Shown here: one piece after another, positions 32,109 through 40,547 of the stretch | Layout: each line of letters opens with the position of its first letter | Position numbering within the stretch: the first letter of the stretch is position 1 | Source of the DNA: Akkermansia sp. | GTDB lineage: Bacteria; Verrucomicrobiota; Verrucomicrobiia; Verrucomicrobiales; Akkermansiaceae | Direction: 5' to 3' | NCBI GenBank assembly: GCA_017546445.1 | Contig: JAFYWX010000011.1 | Coordinates: forward strand, 1 to 57,989 | DNA length: 57,989 nucleotides | The notes under the pieces: generated by a model | What the model was told of the DNA's origin: nothing | The model's input: the letters and a program-made list of their open reading frames with translations, nothing else | The model's database searches: none | Made by a program: the position numbers and the translations under genes

Positions 32109-32990
32109 ATGCAAGCTTTCATTCTTGGTGCCGGACTTGGCACGCGTCTGGCCCCGCTCACGCACATTCTTCCCAAGCCGCTGATGCCGGTTTTTCAGAA
32201 GCCGCTCATTCAGCATACCATGGACCACTACATCCGCTGCGGTGTGTCGGAGTTCATGGTGAACATTTCCTGCCTGCCGCTCATGTGGGAACGCGCTTTC
32301 CCGGAGCCGACCTACCGGGGGTGCCCGGTGAGCTTCAGCGAGGAGGAAGCACCGATGGATTCCGGCGGCGGGGTGAAGAAAATCATGCCCTGGGTGAAGC
32401 CGGGCGAGCCGCTGCTGGTGCACAATGGCGATATTCTGACCGATATTCCCGTGGCGGACCTGCTGGCGGAGCATAAGCGCCGCGGCAATATGGTGACACT
32501 CGCCCTGCGCAGTGTGGATGGCAAGCGCAATGTAGGTTTTGATGAGGAAACGGGCGCTATCACCGACATGCGCCATGCGCTGGGGGTGAACCCGGGTACG
32601 CACCAGTTTGCTGGTGTGTACCTCATGGAGCCGGAGGTGGCTGATTTATTCCCGGAGGACGATGTGTTCTCCATTGTGCCAGTGTGGCTGGAGCTCATCA
32701 AGCAGGGAAAGGTAGGCGGCGTGGTGTTCGACTGGGCCAACTGGCATGAAATCGGCTCCCCCGCCGGTTATGTGGATACCATGATGGAGCTTACCAGCCG
32801 CGAGCGTATTCACCCCACGGCCAGTATTTCTGCCGCTGCAGACCTGGGTGAGGATTGCGTGGTGGGGCAGGATGCCGTCATCCCCGCCGGTGTGGTGATG
32901 GATGATTGCATCGTCTGGCCGCGTACGCACGTGGCCCCCGGCACCTACCGCCGCTGCATCCTCACTCCGCGCATCACTGTGCAGGGGTGA
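32109..32990 (+). CDS. sugar-1-phosphate nucleotidyltransferase, MurU-like
   Basis: It would activate a sugar-1-phosphate with a nucleoside triphosphate. The 293-residue protein has the pyrophosphorylase signature FILGAGLGTRLAPLTHILPKPLMPVFQKPL, the metal site HNGDILTD and the late NWHEIGSPAGY. A short left-handed beta-helix follows (HPTASISAAADLGEDCVVGQDAVIPAG). Together with the AmgK-like kinase it could make UDP-N-acetylmuramate from recycled MurNAc; a mannose- or glucose-1-phosphate role is the alternative. Confidence 0.88.
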   Translation: MQAFILGAGLGTRLAPLTHILPKPLMPVFQKPLIQHTMDHYIRCGVSEFMVNISCLPLMWERAFPEPTYRGCPVSFSEEEAPMDSGGGVKKIMPWVKPGEPLLVHNGDILTDIPVADLLAEHKRRGNMVTLALRSVDGKRNVGFDEETGAITDMRHALGVNPGTHQFAGVYLMEPEVADLFPEDDVFSIVPVWLELIKQGKVGGVVFDWANWHEIGSPAGYVDTMMELTSRERIHPTASISAAADLGEDCVVGQDAVIPAGVVMDDCIVWPRTHVAPGTYRRCILTPRITVQG

Positions 32991-33018
32991 ATTTTTGGGG
33001 GGATTGAGTAAATTTTGC

Positions 33019-33047
33019 TTTCCCTGGCGTGTTGGGTGTGGTAGAAT
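33019..33047 (+). promoter_or_regulatory. promoter of methylmalonyl-CoA decarboxylase operon
   Basis: TTTCCC and TAGAAT are 17 bases apart, with TGG before the -10 box (extended -10). A leader of roughly 60 bases follows. Confidence 0.45.
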
Positions 33048-33112
33048 CTCGCAACGTAGGTGGACTGTACTCTCAGCCCACGATGTAGGAAATATTTTAC
33101 CAGTTTACTATT

Positions 33113-34678
33113 ATGGCAATAGACCCCAGACTTCTTGAGGAGCTCGAGCAGCGCCAGAAGAAGATTAAGTACGCTGCTACGCAGGAGAAGTACGATGCTC
33201 GCCATGCCAAGGGCGACTGGACTGCCCGCGAACGCATTGCCACGCTGTTCGATAGCGGTTCGTTCACCGAAATCGGCATGCACACCAAGCACCACTGCAG
33301 CAACTTCGGTATGCTGAAGAAGGATATTCCCGGTGACGGCATCGTGACGGGCTTCGGCCTGGTGAATGGTCGTCCGGTGGCTGCCACTGCTGCAGATTTC
33401 CTGGCTCAGGGTGGTTCTCTGGGCTATATGCACGCCCAGAAGATTTGTGATGCCCAGCAGTATGCTCTCAAGGCCGGCATGCCCATCATCCAGATTAACG
33501 ACTCCGGCGGCGCCCGTCTGCAGGAGGGTGTGGATTCCCTGACCGGCTTTGCCAATGTGTTCTACAACAACGTGGCCGCCAGTGGTGTGGTGCCGCAGAT
33601 TTCCCTGATTCTCGGGCCCTGCGCTGGTGGCGCTGCCTACTCCCCGGCTCTTACGGACTTCATCATCATCCGCAAGGGTGGGGCTGCCGGTATGTACATC
33701 ACCGGCCCGAAGGTGATTGAACAGGTGACCTACGAGCAGTGCACCATGGAGGAAATCGGTGGTGCAGCCGTGCATTCCTCCGTTTCCGGCAATGCCCACT
33801 TCGTGGCTGAGACCGATGAACACGCCATTTCCATTGCCAAGCAGCTGCTGACTTATCTTCCCTCTAACAATGCCCAGGAGCCCCCGCATGACCTGAGCCA
33901 GCCGCTCGACATCGCCCCGCAGGAGGGCATGAACGACATCATCCCCGACAATAACAACACCCCGCTGGATGTGCAGAAGGTGATTGCCCGCCTGGTGGAT
34001 GAAGGCAGCTTCATGGAAGTGCATGCCAACTTTGCCGGCAACGTGGTGGTGGGCTTCGGCCGTATCTGCGGTGTGGTGGTGGGTATCATTGCCAACCAGC
34101 CTGCTGTGAAGGCCGGTTGCCTGGATATCGACGCCTCCGACAAGGCTGCCCGCTTCATTCGCTGCTGCGATGCCTTCAACATTCCGCTGGTGAGCCTGGT
34201 GGACGTTCCCGGTTTCCTGCCCGGCAAGCAGCAGGAGCGCGGAGGCATCATCCGCCACGGTGCCAAGATGATTTATGCCTACTCCTCCGCCACGGTGCCC
34301 AAGGTAACCCTCATTATGCGCAAGGCATACGGCGGTGCCTATATCGCCATGTGCAGCAAGGGACTGGGGGCTGATGCCGTGTTTGCATGGCCCTGCGCTG
34401 AAATCGCCGTGATGGGCGCTGCCGGTGCTGTGCAGATTCTGTACGGCCGCGAGCTGAAGGCTATCGAGGACGATGCCGCCCGCGCCGCCCGTCAGAAGGA
34501 ACTGGTGAGCGAGTACGAACAGGCTTTCTCCAACCCCTATGCTGCCGCAGCCTCCGACCAGGTGACCGATATCATCGACCCGAAGGAGTCCCGCGCCCGC
34601 ATTGCGCTCACCCTGCGCACCCTGCTCAGCAAGCGCGAGCAGCACCCCGCCAAGAAACACGGCAACATGCCGTTGTAA
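33113..34678 (+). CDS. mmdA: methylmalonyl-CoA decarboxylase carboxyltransferase subunit alpha
   Basis: It transfers the carboxyl group of methylmalonyl-CoA to the biotin of the carrier subunit. The 521 residues form two crotonase-like halves: the N-terminal half has GDGIVTGFGLVNGRPVAATAAD, NDSGGARLQEGVDSL and GPCAGGAAYSPALTDF; the C-terminal half has GRICGVVVGIIANQP, DVPGFLPGKQQE and KAYGGAYIAM. The sequence alone also fits the propionyl-CoA carboxylase beta chain. The following gamma/delta, biotin-carrier and sodium-pump beta genes mark it as part of the membrane decarboxylase. Confidence 0.94.
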   Translation: MAIDPRLLEELEQRQKKIKYAATQEKYDARHAKGDWTARERIATLFDSGSFTEIGMHTKHHCSNFGMLKKDIPGDGIVTGFGLVNGRPVAATAADFLAQGGSLGYMHAQKICDAQQYALKAGMPIIQINDSGGARLQEGVDSLTGFANVFYNNVAASGVVPQISLILGPCAGGAAYSPALTDFIIIRKGGAAGMYITGPKVIEQVTYEQCTMEEIGGAAVHSSVSGNAHFVAETDEHAISIAKQLLTYLPSNNAQEPPHDLSQPLDIAPQEGMNDIIPDNNNTPLDVQKVIARLVDEGSFMEVHANFAGNVVVGFGRICGVVVGIIANQPAVKAGCLDIDASDKAARFIRCCDAFNIPLVSLVDVPGFLPGKQQERGGIIRHGAKMIYAYSSATVPKVTLIMRKAYGGAYIAMCSKGLGADAVFAWPCAEIAVMGAAGAVQILYGRELKAIEDDAARAARQKELVSEYEQAFSNPYAAAASDQVTDIIDPKESRARIALTLRTLLSKREQHPAKKHGNMPL

Positions 34679-34705
34679 TTCCTTATTTCACAAACCCAAA
34701 CAACA

Positions 34706-35137
34706 ATGACAATAGCACAGACACTCGCTGCACTCGATATGGATGCCGTAGTCTACCAGATTACCGGCATGTGTGTGGTGGTTGCTTGTCTCGTGTTCCT
34801 GAGTATCATTCTGACTATCTCAGGAGCCGTTGCACAGCGTCTGGATGCTAAGCGCAAGGCTCAGGCCGAGGCTGCCAAGGCAGCCATGGCCCCGGCCCCG
34901 GCAGCTGCCCCCGTGGCAGTGGCCCCGGAGCTGGCACCTGCACAGGTGGCCGCCATTGCCGCTGGTATCTATGATGCTGCGCAGAGCAGCATAACACCGC
35001 AGGTCGTCGCCGCCATTGCCGCCGCCGTCAAGGTGACCATCGGCAATGAGGCTCGTATTCTGGACATCAAGCCGGTTGACACTGCCTACGGGCAGGGTGG
35101 CCGCGCTGCAGCCATGAACAACTCTCCCGTGCGTTGA
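34706..35137 (+). CDS. sodium-pumping decarboxylase gamma/delta subunit (OadG/MmdD-like)
   Basis: This small subunit holds the complex together at the membrane. The 143-residue protein has one N-terminal membrane helix (ITGMCVVVACLVFLSIILTISGAV), a Lys/Ala stretch, a Pro/Ala hinge and a C-terminal segment (VKVTIGNEARILDIKPVD) ending in a basic tail, as OadG/MmdD proteins do. It follows mmdA by 27 bases without a Shine-Dalgarno. Confidence 0.85.
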   Translation: MTIAQTLAALDMDAVVYQITGMCVVVACLVFLSIILTISGAVAQRLDAKRKAQAEAAKAAMAPAPAAAPVAVAPELAPAQVAAIAAGIYDAAQSSITPQVVAAIAAAVKVTIGNEARILDIKPVDTAYGQGGRAAAMNNSPVR

Positions 35138-35203
35138 TTCAATACCACGCACACCCCTCCATAAAAAACAAACTTCAAACAAAAACAAATAGAAAATAAA
35201 AAT

Positions 35204-35599
35204 ATGAAACAGCTCCGTATTACTGTTGCCGGTCAGACCTTTGATGTAACCGTTGAAACCGTTGGTGGTTCCGCTCCCGTGGCCGCTGCTCCCGCTCCTG
35301 TTGCTGCTCCCGTGGTAGCTGCTCCCGTGGTGGCCGCTCCCGCTCCTGTTGCTGCTCCCGCTCCCGCCGCTGCTCCTGCCGGTTCCGGCACCCCCATCCC
35401 CAGCCCGCTGGCTGCCAAGGTGGTTTCTCTGGACGTGCAGCCCGGCGCCGCTGTGAAGGAAGGTGACCAGGTGATGACCGTGGAAGCCATGAAGATGAAC
35501 ACCGTGATCTACGCTCCGGCCAATGGTACCGTGACTTCCTTCGCTGTGAAGCCCGGCGACACCGTGACGGAGGGTCAGACCCTGGCCTACATTGGTTAA
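35204..35599 (+). CDS. mmdC: biotin carrier subunit of methylmalonyl-CoA decarboxylase
   Basis: The 131-residue protein has a short N-terminal strand region, a flexible Ala/Pro/Val hinge (about residues 24-62) with visible repeat at the DNA level, and a biotinyl domain. The biotin attachment site is Lys97 in VEAMKMNT, the canonical AMKM motif. It ferries the carboxyl group between MmdA and the membrane pump MmdB. The hinge gives the swing needed. Confidence 0.94.
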   Translation: MKQLRITVAGQTFDVTVETVGGSAPVAAAPAPVAAPVVAAPVVAAPAPVAAPAPAAAPAGSGTPIPSPLAAKVVSLDVQPGAAVKEGDQVMTVEAMKMNTVIYAPANGTVTSFAVKPGDTVTEGQTLAYIG

Positions 35600-35663
35600 T
35601 GGCGCGCCTGCAGGCTCTGCACCCCGCTGGTGCAGAGGTGGATAACAACGCATTTTTTCAGAT

Positions 35664-37058
35664 ATGCAAGAACTTTTCGATTCCTTCGCGAGCTTCATCT
35701 CCGGCATGGGCATCTATCAGATGACCTGGCAGATGTATGTGATGTGGGGTATTGTGGCAGTGCTGCTGTATCTGGGTGTGGCCAAGCAGTTTGAACCGCT
35801 GCTGCTGGTGCCGATTGCCTTCGGCGCCCTGATTGCCAACATTCCGGACAATGGCATGGTCATTACCCAGGCTCAGCGTGAGGTGGTGGCCATTGAAAAA
35901 GGCCAGTTAGTCAAGGAAACCATGAATGACGTGGGCTTCCTTTCCATTACTCTTGCGGAATACACCGATGAAGAGGCTAAGCAGAGCACTGAGGGCCTGG
36001 CTCCCGAGGTGGCTGCTGAGTACGACGCTGCCATGGCCGAGACCATGACGGTGAAGACCGTGGGTAAGGGTAAGTTGGAAGTGACGGGTCAGTCTGCCAA
36101 GAAGTACCTGGTAGTGAAGCCTGAGGGTGGTCTGTTCGACTGGCTCGGCCTTGGTATCAAGTGCGAGATTTTCCCCGCTCTTATCTTCATGGGCGTGGGT
36201 GCTCTTACGGACTTCGGTCCGCTTCTGGCATCTCCCAAGGCACTGCTGCTGGGTGCCGCTGCCCAGGGTGGTGTGGCTATGACCTTCCTTTGCGCCATCG
36301 GCCTTGGCTTTACCAAGGGTCAGGCTGCTGCCATCGGTATCATCGGTGGTGCTGACGGTCCAACCTCCATCTTCCTTGCCAGTAAGATGGCCCCCGAGCT
36401 GCTCGGTGCCATCGCCGTGGCTGCCTACACCTACATGGCACTGGTGCCGCTGATTCAGCCGCCGTTCATGAAGCTGTGCACCACCGAGGCTCAGCGTAAG
36501 ATTAAGATGAAGAGCCTGCGTCAGGTATCCAAGGGCGAGAAGCTGTTCTTCTGCTTCGTGGTGACGCTGGTGACTATTCTGCTCTGCCCGGATGCAGCCC
36601 CGCTGCTGGGTATGCTGATGCTGGGTAACTTCCTGCGCGAATGCAAGGTGACCGAGCGTCTGGTGAGCTGCGCTCAGAACGAGCTCATGAACATCACCAC
36701 CATCCTTCTGGGTGTATCTGTGGGCCTTACCATGCAGGGCGGTCGTTTCCTGCAGGCTGAAACCCTCATGATTATCATGCTGGGTGTGGTGGCCTTCGCC
36801 GTGGCTACCGTGTGTGGTCTGCTTTGCGCCCAGCTCATGAACCTGGTTCCCGGCTGGAGCAAGAACCCCATCAACCCGCTTATCGGCTCCGCCGGTGTGT
36901 CTGCCGTGCCGATGGCTGCCCGCGTGTCTCACAATGTGGGCCAGCAGGCCGACCGCAGCAACTTCCTGCTCATGCACGCCATGGGCCCGAATGTGGCTGG
37001 TGTGATTGGTACCGCTGTGATTGCCGGTTACTACATCACCACCCTGAGCGGTCATTAA
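35664..37058 (+). CDS. mmdB: sodium-pumping decarboxylase beta subunit
   Basis: This membrane subunit decarboxylates carboxybiotin and exports sodium ions. The 464-residue protein has about ten helices. The family landmarks are GVGALTDFGPLLASP, the sodium-site region IGIIGGADGPTSIFLASK and GSAGVSAVPMAARVSHNVGQ. A hydrophilic stretch at about 70-150 lies between the first helices and is longer than in OadB. The operon order is carboxyltransferase, gamma/delta, carrier, beta. It couples propionate formation to a sodium gradient that the SSS symporter could use. Confidence 0.95.
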   Translation: MQELFDSFASFISGMGIYQMTWQMYVMWGIVAVLLYLGVAKQFEPLLLVPIAFGALIANIPDNGMVITQAQREVVAIEKGQLVKETMNDVGFLSITLAEYTDEEAKQSTEGLAPEVAAEYDAAMAETMTVKTVGKGKLEVTGQSAKKYLVVKPEGGLFDWLGLGIKCEIFPALIFMGVGALTDFGPLLASPKALLLGAAAQGGVAMTFLCAIGLGFTKGQAAAIGIIGGADGPTSIFLASKMAPELLGAIAVAAYTYMALVPLIQPPFMKLCTTEAQRKIKMKSLRQVSKGEKLFFCFVVTLVTILLCPDAAPLLGMLMLGNFLRECKVTERLVSCAQNELMNITTILLGVSVGLTMQGGRFLQAETLMIIMLGVVAFAVATVCGLLCAQLMNLVPGWSKNPINPLIGSAGVSAVPMAARVSHNVGQQADRSNFLLMHAMGPNVAGVIGTAVIAGYYITTLSGH

Positions 37059-37080
37059 TAACTGCTTAAACTAAGCTTAT

Positions 37081-37118
37081 AACAGGGCCTGCGGTTCATG
37101 AAGCCGCAGGCCCTGTTT
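37081..37118 (+). terminator. terminator of decarboxylase operon
   Basis: AACAGGGCCTGCGG pairs with CCGCAGGCCCTGTT, a very stable stem ending in TTT. Confidence 0.85.
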
Positions 37119-37128
37119 CGTTTACCGC

Positions 37129-37157
37129 TTGACAGATAGGGATTTGCCCGTTACAAT
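37129..37157 (+). promoter_or_regulatory. near-consensus promoter, leaderless type
   Basis: TTGACA and TACAAT are exactly 17 bases apart. The ATG at 37166 follows eight bases after the -10 box. Confidence 0.75.
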
Positions 37158-37165
37158 GGGTGCAG

Positions 37166-37918
37166 ATGATTAGCCTGCGTAACATATCGGGAGTGTGTCT
37201 CCTGTGTGCTTTGCCGGTTGTGGCAGCCCCCGCGCCCAGTGCGGTGGAGGTTGCGCGCAGACTGGTGGAGGGCGCCCGTGAGGTGGAGCGCGTGCTGCGC
37301 ACGGTGAGTGACCGCGAGACTGGCGTGGCGGCTGCTGCAGAGCTGCGCAAGCGTATGGAACAGCTGCGCAGCGAGGCTGAGCAGCTGGGGCGGCTCCCCA
37401 TGGATAAGGCAGAGGATTTGCGCGTACTGGAGCAGCTCATGCGCGATTTGACGCACGTTACCCAGGGATATATGCCGGTGGTTCAGCGGCTTGTTGAGGT
37501 CAATGCCTATGGCGCGGAGGAGCTGATTTCGCTTTTCACCTTTTACAAGATGAGTGCGGCAGGAGGTAATGCCGCAGGGGAGACTCCGCTGGTTCGTGCC
37601 TACACGGGCTGGTGTGAAGCAATAGATGATATGCTGTATCTGCTGCGCCGTGCTCAGGATGCCACTACAGCTGCGTCCATTGTGGCCGATTTATCTGCCG
37701 TGGTGGGCAGGGTAGAACGCCTGGCGGAACAGACGGAAGGCTTGCAGCAGGGCTTGTCGCCGCAGCAGCTGGAATCCGAACGCGTGCCTATGGCCCGTTT
37801 CCAGTCGCTCCGGGCAGAAGTGCGCGCGGAGCTGCGCCGCCTGCAATCTGCCCAGTCCTATGGTGTATCCGGCCTGCAGGAATTGCTGGCGCGCTGTAGC
37901 CGGGCTTGCCGCTGCTGA
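37166..37918 (+). CDS. exported helical protein of unknown function
   Basis: The 250-residue protein has a signal peptide (ISLRNISGVCLLCALPVVAAPAP), then almost entirely charged helical sequence with heptad-like patterns (AAAELRKRMEQLRSEAEQL, VVGRVERLAEQTEGLQQGL), so a periplasmic coiled coil or helical bundle is likely. It is not recognised. The start at 37166 follows from the promoter; a GTG at 37160 would add two residues. It has its own near-consensus promoter and converges with the TolC-like gene. Confidence 0.72.
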   Translation: MISLRNISGVCLLCALPVVAAPAPSAVEVARRLVEGAREVERVLRTVSDRETGVAAAAELRKRMEQLRSEAEQLGRLPMDKAEDLRVLEQLMRDLTHVTQGYMPVVQRLVEVNAYGAEELISLFTFYKMSAAGGNAAGETPLVRAYTGWCEAIDDMLYLLRRAQDATTAASIVADLSAVVGRVERLAEQTEGLQQGLSPQQLESERVPMARFQSLRAEVRAELRRLQSAQSYGVSGLQELLARCSRACRC

Positions 37919-37927
37919 TATCAATTC

Positions 37928-37946
37928 AAAACAGCTGCCCTCCAAA
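37928..37946. repeat. partial copy of composite repeat tail
   Basis: AAAACAGCTGCCC followed by TCCAAAT matches 48375-48393 at all but one or two positions. No palindromes precede it here. It lies between two convergent genes. Confidence 0.45.
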
Positions 37947-37974
37947 TGTTAATTTGCAGGGGGGGAAGGGGTGT

Positions 37975-39189
37975 TCAGAGCAGCCCGTATTGGAGGATGA
38001 GTGCCGCCTCTGATTCAATGACGGCGGTCTCCTGGCGTATGAGCTCCTGCTGCATGGAGCGCAGGGTGCTTTCGTTTTCCAGGAATTCGGCAGCGTTGCT
38101 GGCAGGTGCTGTGCGGAGGTGCTCTATGCGTTTATTCATAAAGCCGCGCCAGGCATAGTATTCATCCAGACTTGTACGCAGGGTGAGGAGCTTCTGCTTG
38201 AGGTCAATGAGCTTGGCGGTGGTTTCCCGCTGCCGCAGGGTATAATTCTCCTTGCTGTTGCGGTAGGAATACCAGGTGTGCAGTTTGGTGTCCAGCGAGT
38301 AATAGCCGCTCATATTGAGCTTCGTATCATCCTTATCCAGGAAGGTGCCGGAATAGGTGCCACCAGTGGAGGAGAAGAGGGAGGGGCTGTAGAGATTGAG
38401 GTTAATGGAGGGCAGGTAGCTAAGTGCAACGCTGTATTGCTGCATGCGCGCCTGCTCCAGCTCCATGGCAAACTTGCAGACCACGAGTTCATCCAGCTTG
38501 CCGGTGCGTGGGCGGTAGTCTGACCAGCGGAACTGCGGGACGGATGACGGCAGAATCTGCCAGCGGGCAGAGAAGTCGCCAAGCAGGGTTGCCTGCTCCA
38601 TCCACTGGGCGGCAAGGTCATCCTTCTTCCTGGGCAGGTAATCGGGCTTTGTGTCGGGTGACTGCTTATCCAGTTCTGCCTGTTGCTTGCTGAGTTGCTG
38701 TTTGCGCTGCAGGGAATAGAGGGAGGAAATCAGTTCTCGCTCCTTGCCTTTGAGCGCCATGTGGGCCGCGTAGGTGCTGGCTTTGGTGGCATATACCCGG
38801 TAGGGTATCTGGGAGAGTGAGGGCAGGTAGAAGGTGATGTTGACGCTGTTGGCAAAGTCGTTGCTGTTCACCTGCTTTGTCAGGTCGCCTAAGGAGCGGG
38901 TGAAATAGCTGTAGAGCGAAACGCCGGGGATGAGGTCTGTGTAGACGCCCATCTCGTCCCGCTCTGCCTTTTCAATGGTGTTCTGAACCTGGATGTAGGC
39001 GATGTTGTTGCGCTTCATCATGGCTACCGCCTGGTTCCATGAAATGGTGCGTATGGGTAGCTGCTCCCAGGTCTTGACATCAGCGTATTTCTGATTGATA
39101 TCAGAGGAAACCGAGTCGAGACGTTCCTGGAGACTGCAGCTTTGCAGACTTAACAGACAGACGGGCAACAGCAATGTGGAAAGCCTCAT
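37975..39189 (-). CDS. TolC-like outer-membrane lipoprotein
   Basis: The 404-residue protein has a signal peptide with lipobox SLQSC (Cys18) and long helical segments typical of TolC-type channel proteins (TISWNQAVAMMKRNNIAYIQVQNTIEKAE at the start; LIDLKQKLLTLRTSLDEYYAWRG near the end). It is shorter and more divergent than the 10790-12178 efflux protein. No pump genes adjoin it. The start follows a promoter ending eight bases upstream. Confidence 0.8.
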   Translation of the reverse strand: MRLSTLLLPVCLLSLQSCSLQERLDSVSSDINQKYADVKTWEQLPIRTISWNQAVAMMKRNNIAYIQVQNTIEKAERDEMGVYTDLIPGVSLYSYFTRSLGDLTKQVNSNDFANSVNITFYLPSLSQIPYRVYATKASTYAAHMALKGKERELISSLYSLQRKQQLSKQQAELDKQSPDTKPDYLPRKKDDLAAQWMEQATLLGDFSARWQILPSSVPQFRWSDYRPRTGKLDELVVCKFAMELEQARMQQYSVALSYLPSINLNLYSPSLFSSTGGTYSGTFLDKDDTKLNMSGYYSLDTKLHTWYSYRNSKENYTLRQRETTAKLIDLKQKLLTLRTSLDEYYAWRGFMNKRIEHLRTAPASNAAEFLENESTLRSMQQELIRQETAVIESEAALILQYGLL

Positions 39190-39197
39190 ACAGAGTT

Positions 39198-39226
39198 ATG
39201 CTAACACAAGGAATATGGAATGACAA
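39198..39226 (-). promoter_or_regulatory. promoter of TolC-like gene, leaderless type
   Basis: On the minus strand, TTGTCA and TAGCAT are 17 bases apart. Eight bases separate the -10 box from the start codon. Confidence 0.6.
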
Positions 39227-39233
39227 GCAGGAA

Positions 39234-40499
39234 TCATGCCCTGGTATTACGATGAATGAAAATGGCCACAGCGGCGCTGCACACGGCCAGGGCTGCGCAT
39301 TGGTATTGCGGGGAAATGCCGGCGGTTTTCATGCCTGCCTGCACGCCGACAGCCAGCATGCCGAGGAAACAATCCACCAGGTTGCCGGCGGCAATCACAT
39401 CGCCACGCTTGTCGTTGTCTGCGCGGTCCTGCAGCAGGGCGTTCAGGGGAACCAGGTAGCCGGCGGCGGTGAATCCGGTGAAGGTGAGGGCCGCAAAGAA
39501 CAGTGGTGTGCCATAGGGCAGCAGGGCCAGGGCAATGCAGCCCAGGGTCATGCCCAGCCCGCCGGCGCTGGCCACCCAGGTGCGTATCTTTCTGGCGCAG
39601 ATGATGGAGGCGCAGAGCCCGCCGCTGATGGAACCACCGCTCAGCCAGGCAAAGAGCAGGGCCGAGTCTTTCTGCTGCCCCAGCACCTGCAGGAAATCCG
39701 CCTTGCTGGCAACCGGGTGTGCCTCTGCTGCCATCTGCAGCACGATAAGCATCATGACGCTGGCCAGAAACCAGAAATAACCGATGCCGATTTCGCTGTT
39801 ACGCAGCACCCTGTTGCTCCAGAGCATGCGCAGCTGGGTGAAATGGCACCAGAGCAGGTTGCACTGGAAGGGCCTGGTGCTCTGTGCCGGGTAACGGGGG
39901 ATGAATAGGCTCATCACAAATACCAGCATGGCTCCCACCGTGCAGCAGGCGCAGGGAAGGGCGGCTGCCTGCCAGCCGGAGTCCGGCCCCCAGAGCTTCA
40001 GCAGGGTGTAGATGAGGTAAAGCGCGCCAATCTGCCCCACCAGCAGGGCCAGCATGGTGGAAATCTCCATCACACCGCTGGCAAAGCCTATGTTCTCAGA
40101 CCCCACAATGTCCTTTACCAGTCCCTTTTTGGCGGGGCTGAAGAACATGGCCTGCACGCAGAAGATGCCGAAGCTGGTGATGGCCAGGGGGAGATTCTGC
40201 AGCCAGAGCCCGGCGGTCATTCCCACCAGCACAAGCACCTGCAGCAGCACCATGGCCTGCAGAAGCCGGGTCTTGCACCAGCGGTCTGCAATCCAGCCGC
40301 CAAGCGGTGAAAAAAGAATGAAGGGCAGCACAATGAGCACTGAAAGCGAGTACTGCAGCTCCATGGCCATCCATATGCCCAGACCAATGAGCAGGAATTG
40401 CACCCCTTTTTCATTCAGGGCGTTCATAGACTGAATCACCGTGAGACTCCAGAAGGAACCCCACGGTGTTTTTGCGGATTTGCTTTCAGTGGGCTGCAT
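39234..40499 (-). CDS. major facilitator transporter, LplT-like
   Basis: The 421-residue protein has twelve predicted helices. The N-terminal FWSLTVIQSMNALNEKGVQFLLI, the loop GGWIADRWCKTRLLQ and PAKKGLVKDIVGSENIGFASGVMEI resemble LplT, which flips lysophospholipids inward for re-acylation. The matching re-acylation enzyme type (Aas-like) is encoded at 44863-47037. Substrate assignment is inference. A consensus promoter ends six bases before the start codon. Confidence 0.85.
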   Translation of the reverse strand: MQPTESKSAKTPWGSFWSLTVIQSMNALNEKGVQFLLIGLGIWMAMELQYSLSVLIVLPFILFSPLGGWIADRWCKTRLLQAMVLLQVLVLVGMTAGLWLQNLPLAITSFGIFCVQAMFFSPAKKGLVKDIVGSENIGFASGVMEISTMLALLVGQIGALYLIYTLLKLWGPDSGWQAAALPCACCTVGAMLVFVMSLFIPRYPAQSTRPFQCNLLWCHFTQLRMLWSNRVLRNSEIGIGYFWFLASVMMLIVLQMAAEAHPVASKADFLQVLGQQKDSALLFAWLSGGSISGGLCASIICARKIRTWVASAGGLGMTLGCIALALLPYGTPLFFAALTFTGFTAAGYLVPLNALLQDRADNDKRGDVIAAGNLVDCFLGMLAVGVQAGMKTAGISPQYQCAALAVCSAAVAIFIHRNTRA

Positions 40500-40505
40500 G
40501 GTTGC

Positions 40506-40534
40506 ATTATACTACCAGGCAGCCCTGCTGTAAA
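40506..40534 (-). promoter_or_regulatory. promoter of LplT-like gene, leaderless type
   Basis: On the minus strand, TTTACA and a perfect TATAAT are 17 bases apart, six bases before the ATG. Confidence 0.7.
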
Positions 40535-40547
40535 AGATAAAAAACAA

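Noticed and set aside
32945..34660. 571-codon open frame antisense to mmdA
   Set aside because: The plus-strand carboxyltransferase is certain; the antisense product lacks any domain.
33113..34678. propionyl-CoA carboxylase beta subunit
   Set aside because: The sequence alone allows it, but the following gamma/delta, biotin-carrier and sodium-pump subunits and the lack of a biotin carboxylase gene point to the decarboxylase complex.
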